Positions 55,440 to 64,000 of a stretch of DNA of 64,000 bases are shown in pieces. The notes under the pieces were generated by a model. That model worked only from the letters and a program-made list of their open reading frames with translations. It did not search any database and was not told the DNA's origin. Numbering within the stretch: position 1 is the first letter of the stretch; each line of letters opens with the position of its first letter. Location: positions 250,001 through 314,000 of the forward strand of contig JAJEKV010000306.1 of NCBI GenBank assembly GCA_021234155.1. Reading direction: 5' to 3'. Both the position numbers and the translations under genes were made by a program. This DNA is from Isoetes taiwanensis. Its lineage: Eukaryota; Streptophyta; Lycopodiopsida; Isoetales; Isoetaceae.

Positions 55440-56150
55440 CGAGGTATAAAAATGGTAGAAACAGCCGGTGGAAAAAATCATAGGGAGCGATTGAGATTGG
55501 CGGGGTGTTCGCATTCAAAGGCAACGTTTACTTCAAATGTGGCATTCAATGCCTGCTATAACCGGATGTCATGGGGAACGCGAAGATGAAGGGGAACTCC
55601 GTGACGCGGGCGTAACATCGGCGTTCGAGGCACATGCAACCCCATCCTTGCAAAAGAAAACTTCACGGGGCCTTAAAATGTATTTATCTATGGAAAATGG
55701 GCTTAAGCGCACTATTTGTTGTCTTTCACGTTAAAGCAAATAGCCGCCCACTATTGTTTGGTTTCGTTAAAGCAAATAACAAACGTTGCCTTATTTGCTT
55801 TGTAATTATTTTCAAACAACCGGGCGACGGCTATTTCGTTTTTTGCATTTTTGCATTTTAATATCTGCTTTTGAGGTTCCGGGTGTTTTTCCTTATACTT
55901 TCTTTAGTAAATGTGGTTCTCTTCTTTGCCAACTAAAAAACGGCTTATTTTATATTAAAAATGTGGCGATTTTGCATGATGGCGGTTCTTGTTAAGTAAA
56001 TGGTGCCATATCTATCGATAAAAATTACGTGATAAAATAGGGAAGAAACCGGGATTTTAAGAAATTGGAATCATGAATTTCCAAATTTAATGATAGTTCT
56101 TGTTCTTGAAACAAGGAATTGGTGGTACAGGGATTATTGGGGAACAAGGA
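55440..56150. other. No recognisable gene
   Basis: 55440-55660 is richer in CpG than its flanks. A plus-strand 65-residue frame at 55537 has no known match. Confidence 0.25.
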
Positions 56151-58127
56151 GGCTACCAAGATTCTAGATTTCATCATTGCTCTTAATATTTCAATTCATG
56201 GTCTATGGGACTCAATTGTCACTAGGATCAAAAAAAGAAATTGCTAATGTACCCTTCTTCCTTTCTTTGTTTGGAAGAGTGGGTACCAAATCTTGTCATT
56301 CAAGCACCCATGTATTCTTCTCCTACGACTTTGGTGGCGATAAGAGCCTCATAGAAATATTGAAAAAATAGCCTTAAGGAAGTTTATTTGGCGGCATAAG
56401 GTTGCTTAGGTGATCTTATCAAACCAAAGAAACAAGGGGGTTTAAAGTTGTAAGGATCTTTTATCAAGCGTGACCTCAAGTGCCCCTAAGATGATCTGGG
56501 AGGGTTCTATGCAAAAAACCCTTCTCCTACTCACGAAACTTGTTAAAATTGGGTGGAGGTCTCCCACCAGGTAGGGAGCCCACACCCCTAAGACATCAAT
56601 TACGACGACTGCTTTCTTTCAATTCTCCCCCACGGTACCTCTAATGTGATCGAAAATGATGGCAGCTTGGAATGAGGCTGCATTATGTTATAGACCCCGA
56701 GATTAATGCCGGATGCAAAAAGGAAATAAAAATGTTTTGGCACCCCTAAATTTGTTTCCAAGAAATAGGATGTAGCCTTTAGCATCCACAAAAATACATG
56801 CAATGGTATATAGAGTAGGGCTCTCGACTATAGAAGACCCGAATGAATGACAAATGGATCATTTGGGAGGAACCGCAGGTTAGATCAAGGGTTGGATATT
56901 GATAAGCAAACGATATTTAGAAAGTTTTAGAAATAATAAGTGAGCATCGGGGAGTTGTAATCATTTCCAACCATTGGAAATTTGAACCAAAAGGAGGGGA
57001 TATAGTGTCAAGGACATATATCTGAGGATAAATGAAATCAACCTTCAAGGGCAAATTCTCTATAAAGGTGTGAGGAACAGCGGTTAAGGAACATGCAAAA
57101 AGGCTGAAAACATATGTCGGCAAAATAAGATAAAGGTCTTTAGATGTTTCGGTCTTACATCAAAGCCTCCATACAATCGTAGGGAACAAATATGATAACA
57201 CCATAGTGAGGTAATTTGAATGCCCTATGGTCAGGCTTCAAAGAGACCCCAAATCATGTCTTTGAATGTCCATGGTTAGAGTTCATGGACCCGGACCTCA
57301 CAACAAATCGAGGGTTGGGATTGCTTGAAAAAGAAATTTCTAGATCTTGCGACTCAAAAATTGAGAATACTACCGCTCTTTCTTTGGTGGATCATTTGGA
57401 AGCTACCGTGAATCAGTAGCCATGGAAAAAAGAATCCAAACTTGATTTGGCTAAAAAGCTACGTCCCTTTTGGCAAAAGTGCCGCCATAGCTCACAAACA
57501 ATAAAGGGGAAAAAATATGGCGGGGAATGGAATAGGATTGGAACTATAAAGGTTGTTTCAATTTCTTCTTTCTTATTCTTAAGCGATGCAAATGGTTTAC
57601 CCACAGGCAGCGGTGAGGCTGGCTAGTCTTGTCCTTTTGAAAAACAGGTGGTGAAGTCAATGTATCGGGACTATGGTAGTCGACACCATGATCTTAAACA
57701 GAAATTGTTCATGCCATGGCCTTACAAAGGATGTTGTTGGATCGAAGGGAGGTCTCGGTATTTCAATAGCCTAGGCCATATTTTGAGCTTATTCCATCCT
57801 GGGTGCTGGTGGCTAATGAGGCCCATGTCTTGCTATTCTGGATTTCTCCACATATACCATTAGGCCTTTCAAGATAAAGATCGCTTATATTTGGAAACAC
57901 TACTATAGCAGATCACGACAATACGGGGATCCGATTGATCACGGGACTATGTTTTGAACCTCATGCTAGTGAAGTGGTGGACTCTTAACACTAAGGTTTA
58001 TAAGTGGTTCGTAACCTATGGTTTTGGTTAACCTTTGGTCTTACCATGCCAATGGTTAAGTTTAAGCTATTATTATACATCTTTTGTATTTTGATACATC
58101 CTCCCTTTCAAGAAGGATGACGACTTG
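56150..58127 (+). pseudogene. Degenerate LINE (L1-like) 3' region
   Basis: Plus-strand scraps resemble the C-terminal part of plant L1 ORF2: ALRKFIWRHKV (about 56365), ILSNQRNKGG, and a Cys/His-finger remnant SGFKETPNHVFECPWLEF (about 57227-57285). The coding signal is heavily decayed. An A-rich 3' end at 58531 could be its tail, interrupted by another LINE end. Low certainty on family and limits. Confidence 0.35.
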
Positions 58128-58200
58128 TTTTTTTTTTTTTTGGAAGAACGACAAACTTTATTGAAACATCAAGCCAAAAGCCAAAAATCTGAAGATGCAA
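58128..58200 (-). mobile_element. LINE 3' end with poly(A), minus strand
   Basis: On the minus strand: TGTTTCAATAAAGTTTGTCG, TTCTTCC, then about 14 A. Plant L1-type LINEs often end in an AATAAAG-containing stretch with poly(A). The body would lie to the right (up to about 58440) but has no recognisable coding part. Confidence 0.5.
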
Positions 58201-58439
58201 AAGCGGAATAAAAGTTGGAGGATAATCATGATCCAATCAATAGAACCACCAGCCTATGCATAAGACAACACACTCAAATAGGACTCAAATATCAGCTAAG
58301 GTGAGCAGGAGCAGAACAATGGTAGGCCTTAGCAATTTAGGCAATGCGCCCTTAATGACTACCTTTGGGGAATAAAACCTGAAAATACACACAATCTTCT
58401 CAAGCTTCCCGGATGGACCACAAGAACCATCTGGATGCC

Positions 58440-58568
58440 AAATGAAATCTTGATCGACATGAGAGTGAGAGTTTCTCCTCCTTTTATCTTATGTAATTTT
58501 CTAAATGAAATATAAAACCAACCTACCCTCAAAAAAAAAAAATAAATAAATAAATAAATAAAAAAATT
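58440..58568 (+). mobile_element. LINE-like 3' end with A tract and (TAAA)n
   Basis: TTTTATCTTATGTAATTTTC, AAATGAAATATAAAACC, then A12 and (AATA)n at 58531-58568. The pattern of a processed 3' end; it may belong to the LINE remnant to its left. Confidence 0.45.
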
Positions 58569-58749
58569 AATGAAACTCTTGTATTTGAGGTGGAGAGCAT
58601 TTTGATTCCTGGTGTAGAAAGGGCTAAAATCCTTAAGCATACTCTCTTTAAAGAAAAATAATTTAAAAAAAAAATTCTTGCCTAAAAAGGCTAAAAAATA
58701 CAAAACCTTAGGTATACTCCTTAGTAAAATAAAAAAAGTTTTTCAAGTC

Positions 58750-59545
58750 TATGGCATATTGGGGTTGCTTTTGCTCCCGGATAGGCACATGCATCAAGAA
58801 CTCCAACGAAAGTTATAGCATCGAGGCGTTATCCTTTCGATTGCATATGCTCAAAAACTAGCGGCGCTTCCTTCCCTTGATTATGATTAGCTTATGCAAT
58901 GATCAAAGTGTTCCATGATATTACATCCCTCACCATTATTCATTCGTCAAATATTCTATGTGAGTCATGCGGATAACCGCATTTTCCATACATATTAGAA
59001 AGAGCATTGCATAGAGCGATGTCTTTCTCCAAACCATAAGTCAAAATCAAGCGGTGAAGTTGTCGACCTTCACCGGTCTTTGAGATCTTAACACATGCCT
59101 CAAGAACCACTAAGAATGTGACCCTATTAGGGATCAAGCCTTGCAGATGCATTTCTCTAAATAAATGGAGGGACTCATTTAAGGCCTTCTTTGGGCATAA
59201 GCAAGCAATCATGGTGTTCCATGATACCTTATCCCTTTGAGGCATGTCCTGGAAGAATCGCGATTGCCTTTTCAAAATGCCCATTTTGTGCATATGCAGC
59301 AAGGATTGTATTATCTCTTTCGGGCATCACATGAAACATCCGTATTGCCTTCTCTCAGATAACCGCGTCTTGAATATATGCCGCCATGATTGTGTTCCAA
59401 GATACTACATTTGGCAACGGCATTTGTTGAAACAATTGAAGGGCTTCCAAAACATACAGTATTATTCAGGCATCACATGAAACATCTGTATTGCCTTCTC
59501 TGTATAACCGTACTGAATATATGCTGCCATGATTGTGTTCCAAGA
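58750..59545 (-). pseudogene. PLS-class PPR protein pseudogene
   Basis: Minus strand, in order: SWNTIMAAYIQ-type repeats at 59540-59400 (LFQQMPLPNVVSWNTIMAAY), AIRMFHVMPERDNTILAAYA, QRDKVSWNTMIACLC, ALNESLHLFREMHLQGLIPN, RVTFLVVLEACVKISKTGEG, RQLHRLILTYGLEKDIALCN, ALSNMYGKCGYPHDSHRIFD, then a shifted WNTLIIA, QGKEA and DAITFVGVLDAC. These are alternating P, L and S repeats of organelle RNA-editing factors, common in land plants. Frameshifts and stops break the gene and no E/DYW domain is seen. Its right end has a local duplication (GCTTCCAAAACATACAGTAT at 59446 and 59549). Confidence 0.85.
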
Positions 59546-59587
59546 TAGGCTTCCAAAACATACAGTATTATTTTATTATATAGGAGG

Positions 59588-59785
59588 ATGAACGTTTCGG
59601 TTCGCAACAACTACTATTCAAGGACAGTCTTTCGCTCTGAAATATCATCACAGGGTTATGGCAGATGTATAAAGCAGGAAAGCCCTCAAAGCCTGACATG
59701 GCTAGGATCACCAGAAAGACGCTTTACATTTGATCATGTTGCCTGTGAAACTATTACACAGGAATCCTACCTGCACGCTTACAGC
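59588..59785 (+). pseudogene. Kinesin-12 motor-domain exon fragment (POK/PAKRP-like)
   Basis: The plus-strand frame contains SEISSQGYGRCIKQESPQSL, TWLGSPERRFTFDHVACETI, then TQE. In plant kinesin-12 motors the early motor domain reads EIxxQGxxxCxxQxSxQxxTWxGxPExRFTFDxVAxExxxQE, just before the P-loop exon. Kinesin-12 proteins guide the cell-division plate (phragmoplast). After TQE the frame loses the pattern. No P-loop is found to 62 kb, so this is an isolated captured or broken exon on the Helitron-rich side of the window. Confidence 0.7.
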
Positions 59786-59939
59786 AAAACAGGTGCGCAA
59801 GCATACCGTTGTACTCTTAACATTGTATTATTTTCCAGAATTTTACACTTGATAAAGCAACTTATTGATGATTTCTTTTACAGAGGATATATGGTTTTGC
59901 TTGCGTTACCCTTGGACTTTTCTGTTCCATTTTGGTAAG

Positions 59940-62040
59940 TCTTGGTTCTCATAAAGCTGAAACTATTCTCTTGAAGTAGAATTCCCTTTTATTTGCAACA
60001 TCTGGCTTGGAGAGGTTGTATCTCATAACTTCCAAAACATTTTATTTATTTAGGGCAATGTTGTGATAATTTTTGTAGCCTTTTGAAAGGTTGAATAAAT
60101 CTCTGCTTATGGATGGGTTTTGACAGGAGAACAGATTCAGTCTTTGCATGTTGTGAAGAAAGTAGAAAAAGCCTCTCTCTAGATTAGTAATTCATAATGC
60201 ATATTATGTTTATTCAGCAAGGCAGCTTCTGAGGGCACTCTGATTTTCATGCACAGAGGTACAGCCATTTTTGTTTTATTCTTGCACATAGGTTGCAGAA
60301 ACAGTTGTGCATTTGTAGCTAAAGTGGAGTCTTTTAGCATGTAAAATATCATGCTTGATGTACCCACAAGTTCTTCCTGTTGAAGCAATGAGGCAAGGTT
60401 CCCACAAAAGTTAAAGTAAATTCTGGAGGTCTTGAAGCAAATCCCATGGAAGATGATAACTATGGAAGGTGGTAACTGCATCTTATATGCAACATGGTTG
60501 CATCAAAGAAGCTTCTCAAATTATTGAAAAATTACCTGCAAGAAGCATTATGTTGAATTAGTTGCAGATGATCTTAAATAAGTTGCAGATTTTATTAGGT
60601 ATTTGGACTTTTAAATAGATGTGTCATTCTGTTTTTTGCCTGGATTGTTCACTGTGGTATTATATTTGTCTAGATTGTAGTAATGTTTCTTGGAAGGCTT
60701 AGAGGTTTATGCCACTGCAAAAGATGGCATAACTTATATGATCAAATAGTTCTGTGAGGCTCTATGATGCCATCTTAATATCCTTATACTATTTAAAAGG
60801 TAATTCCTGAAACAAATAATATCAAAAATCCTTTGGGCCAGGTGGAATACATATTGCCAAAATGGATTGATAAAGAGGCACTCTAGCATTTGAATATAGT
60901 AATGCTCTGCAATTCGAATCAAAGAATAGCAAATCCGATCCACTGATTACACTATGCACAAATCCAATCTAGAGTCGTGGTTTTTTGCTCTGTCGAGAAT
61001 ACTGTTCACCGTTAAAAAATATGACGTTTTTTCAATGCTTTAAGTTTCCAACATGTCACTAATATTTTTCAATGCTTTGAATGGTTTAAATGGTTTGAAA
61101 TATGGTATTTGCATAGATAACGATTGATTTCTAATGTGAACCATTGCACTTCGGTCCCTATCTCCTTAGCACAATAAAACAACACGAAGCATGCAAGGTT
61201 CATACATTTCATGCACACCTGATATATTATAAGTGTTGAGCATGGCTACACTCAAAATCATTTTTACACTTGATAGATAGATACCATGGATTCGAGATAG
61301 TGTGACCCTGAGTGTGACCAACATAATGCGCTTCAGGGAAAAAAACAAAACAATATTTTATTGTCGACTGGTTGTTTTATGCCATATGTCCTTTGGTCCA
61401 ACTTAGTCAAATCGACTCTCATATATATCATGCCCTACAATTGAAAATTCCAATGCCTTTGAGATTGAATTGTCGACTACGGCTTATCACATTGTATTAT
61501 AAGTGACCACAACTTCAAGATATGAACTTTACTATCATGTTTTGCAGTGCTTCATCGTGCATGTTATTATTGCATGCATGCAAAGGAAACATCAAACGCA
61601 TTATGAAATTTGACAATTGTGGAACTGAAGGTGTTACGAAATTGAATGTGGACTGCAGGAACTTAAGAATTATCTCAATATGCAACTGCTTTTCTAGAGA
61701 AAAGTCTTTGGACTTACTAACAAAATTCTTTCTATGCCCATAAACACATAAATTGTTTATTGTTTATGTATCAGTCCCATGTTGCTGGACATGTAAGAGA
61801 CTTAAACCAAGCATTTTAAAAGCCATTGTGATTTCCTATTTTTGGTAATGTAATTGTTCTTTTTTCAATCCTTTTACCTCACCCTTTGTGTAGTTCCCTT
61901 TTATTTAATTCTTTTTTTGCTCAAGCATTAAGAAGGAAGGCTACCATTGAAAGCAAAAGTGAAGCATAACCTCAACTTATAGGTTTTTAAGAGAGGGACA
62001 CAAATGAAATAGGGAAATTTAATGAAATAAAATATGAAGC
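59940..62040. other. No recognisable gene
   Basis: AT-rich and intron-like. Possibly interior of a Helitron that ends at 62098, but no 5' end was found. Confidence 0.3.
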
Positions 62041-62070
62041 ATAACCCAAACTTACAGGTTTTTAACGATT

Positions 62071-62098
62071 GCCCAGCAACGCTGGGCACTGGTACTAG
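62071..62098 (+). mobile_element. Helitron 3' terminus (plus strand)
   Basis: Hairpin GCCCAGCAACGCTGGGC (62071-62087), 7 bases, then CTAG (62095-62098) followed by T. The hairpin is identical to that of the 53490-54318 Helitron, so the two belong to one family in opposite orientation. The element lies to the left; no convincing TC start was located, so it may be 5' truncated or long. Confidence 0.75.
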
Positions 62099-62199
62099 TT
62101 TTATATATTTGTTTTCGTTGCACTTGATTTCTTTTATAATTTATAAGTGATATTGAGTTGTTTATTAATTTCCGCAGTTAACATAAAGCGTATCCGCAA

Positions 62200-63384
62200 G
62201 AAATTGAACAAACAACTTATTTAGTGCCAAACAAAAAGTATCTCTCAACAAGCGAGTTCGTCTCATCAGCAAGAGACTATTTCTCGTCAGCCGAGAGAAG
62301 GGGCTGATGAAACTGGGCAAGGGGCCAACTTCTCTTTCCCATCCTCTTTGAGAACTCCAGATGGTTTTGTATTCCCTTCTCTACATACATTATCAGGGGT
62401 TAAGGCATAATAGCTACAGAGAGCAGAGAGACATGCTAGAACAAATGAAGCACGTGCAAAAGAGTTGTTGAGGCTGAGGGCAATGGCAGAAGTGTCCAAG
62501 AAAGAAGATGTCACAATTACAGAGGTTCATGGAGTTGCATGTGACATGGGGCCAGGTTGTTGCCCGCAAGGGGCGGATTATGAGGATGTGGAAGCTAATT
62601 TAGACGCCAAAAAGTTCGACGCCGACTAGCCAAACAGGAGAGCAGGCAAATATAAAGCATACGACTGCAAGATCCCCTGAAGTCCAAGCTAAAGCTTTGG
62701 AGAGATGGGTCCAAGTGAAAGGAACGATGATAAAAAATCATGAATTCAGCAAGACGTTTGCCAAATAAGTGTATTATGAGATTGTGAAAGGGAAGCCTGT
62801 AAATTATGCTAGCAGAAAATGGAAACAAGGAAGCGGTAGTGGTAGCAGCAAGAGAGTGAAGCAGATGAACGATTCTGAAAGCGCCCTGGGTGATGAACTC
62901 ATAACTATAACTTATTTGCTTAGATGCTATAAAACTTTTAGAAGTGGCGGGGGTTGCGGCAGCAGGTGCAGTGGCAGAAGAGGTAGATCTCAAGGCTCAG
63001 CTAGAAAATGAAAGAAGTCGAAGTCTTATTCTATCAGAGGAGAACTTGCGCTTAAAAGATCGTGCAAATGCTCATGACAAGATGGCTGCAGAATTAGCAG
63101 ACACGAAGAATCAACTTGCAGCTTTGGGTAGAAAAAACACGGTGTTGAGAGTAGACAATGAGCATATGCGCGGTTTGACTAGAGCCTTAGATTCTGATCC
63201 TCTTAGAGTCTCGAAGGAGCATGGTATTGCATACCTCCCTCCCGAATACCTATATGAGAGCCAGTGGGAGGATGGGATTGCCCATTATTTTATGAAAATT
63301 CCTCTGCAAAATACACTCAGTGTGAAAGATTCCTCTAAGATTCCAAAAAGATTCCATTTGATTCCCAAAAATTCTCTTCCCTAG
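62200..63384 (+). pseudogene. Unknown pseudogene with C-terminal coiled coil
   Basis: Plus-strand pieces: GADETGQGANFSFPSSLRTP (about 62300), TITEVHGVACDMGPGCC (about 62515), KALERWVQVKGTMIKNHEFS (about 62690), a stop, VYYEIVKGKPVNYASRKW (62770) and an open 146-residue end at 62944-63384 (QLENERSRSLILSEENLRLK, DRANAHDKMAAELADTKNQL). The last part is a clear coiled coil. Its final 20 residues run into a repeat field and are not original. Not recognised; a gag-like or ORF1-like protein of a mobile element is possible but unproven. Confidence 0.4.
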
Positions 63385-63840
63385 TATTCTCAAATATTAT
63401 CTTATTATCTCAAGTATTCTCAAATATTATCTTAAGATTCCCCAAGTTTCTATATAGATTCTCCTACATTCCCTTAGAATCTATGAAGATTGCTCTAGAT
63501 TCTACAAGATTCCATCAAGATTCACTAGATTCTCAAGAGGGACTGTACAAATTTGACTAGAAGCCAAATCCAGGTCGAATGAAGATTCTATAAAGATTCT
63601 TCTAGATTCTTCAAGACTCTGAAAAGATACCCCTAGGTGCTTAGAGATTCCATCAATGTTCCCTTAAATTCTCTAAGATTGCATAAACATTCCCTTAGAT
63701 TGTCCAATATTTTATAAAGATTCCCCCGCAAAACACACCCAGTGCGAAAGATTCACCTAGATTCCCTAAGATTCCACAAAGGTTCCCTAGATTCTTAAGG
63801 TTCTACAAAGATTCCCTCAGATTTTCAAAGATTTTTTGGG
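63330..63840 (+). repeat. Degenerate AAGATTCC / TAGATTCT repeat field
   Basis: About 30 imperfect copies of AGATTCY with 10-16 bp spacing. Two longer blocks are duplicated: GCAAAATACACTCAGTGTGA at about 63306 and GCAAAACACACCCAGTGCGA at about 63729, both followed by AAGATTC. Confidence 0.85.
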
Positions 63841-63921
63841 TTGCCCCTAGGGGGGCAAACCCTTGTTTATGTGGGTTTTTGGCATATCCTAGGTATATGC
63901 TAGAATATCCCTAGGATATGC
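63841..63921. repeat. Two short hairpins
   Basis: TTGCCCCTAGGGGGGCAA (63841-63858) folds on itself. GCATATCCTAGG (63882-63893) pairs with CCTAGGATATGC (63910-63921). It could be the end of an inverted-repeat element that runs off the window. Confidence 0.6.
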
Positions 63922-64000
63922 TGATGACTGCTAAAAACCTCCTATTTCATGTAAATGGTCGGTCAGCTGTAAAGAACTCCACGTCTCGAGCCAACCGGGT

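Overview
This window reads as nuclear DNA of a land plant. The evidence is a PLS-class pentatricopeptide repeat (PPR) remnant, a kinesin-12 fragment of the phragmoplast type, a plant-type telomere repeat (TTTAGGG), Copia, Ty3/Gypsy, LINE, CACTA and Helitron elements, and GT-AG introns. A large, transposon-packed genome such as a fern's or another non-seed plant's is my inference; the sequence does not prove it. I see no rRNA, tRNA or CRISPR array, and no complete, clearly functional host gene. Almost everything is a mobile element, a fragment of one, or a decayed gene piece.

Layout. 0.2-1.6 kb (minus): two DUF8039-like modules, followed in one stop-broken frame by the N-terminal half of a transposase-like family I cannot name. 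2.6-25.1 kb: a Ty3/Gypsy element on the minus strand, split by nested insertions. These are a Copia element (2829-8739, LTRs, PBS, PPT and a CCATT target duplication), which itself holds a 5'-truncated LINE (about 6938-8040); and an 8.7-kb CACTA-like DNA transposon (13085-21758, 15-bp inverted ends and an AAT duplication). The CACTA-like element has no visible transposase and carries one exon of a lipid-kinase gene. A second, near-identical piece of the same Gypsy (23464-24352) lies beyond a LINE fragment and preserves the empty CACTA target site.

25.2-35.4 kb: CpG-rich repeats, an unknown coding-like stretch at 27.3-28.1 kb, a MITE that splits a heat-shock-element-like array, and fragments of a SNF2 helicase, a B3-like domain, a SET-like domain and a CACTA TNP2 transposase with an intron, plus a short interstitial telomere tract. 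35.7-39.1 kb (plus): the longest piece of the unnamed transposase-like family, with a GT-AG intron full of minisatellite and a TA-flanked MITE inside. 39-47 kb: unrecognised coding-like fragments and minisatellites, including a 219-bp array. 47.4-48.9 kb: paired hairpins, a coiled-coil fragment and a possible DNA-methyltransferase-like tail.

48.9-64 kb: three Helitron termini (one complete 829-bp non-autonomous Helitron at 53490-54318), LINE fragments, two PPR remnants, three cleanly spliced exons of an unknown gene, a kinesin-12 exon, a coiled-coil pseudogene and a degenerate AGATTCC repeat field. These genes do not form a working pathway; the window is best read as a layered record of transposition, gene-fragment capture and decay.
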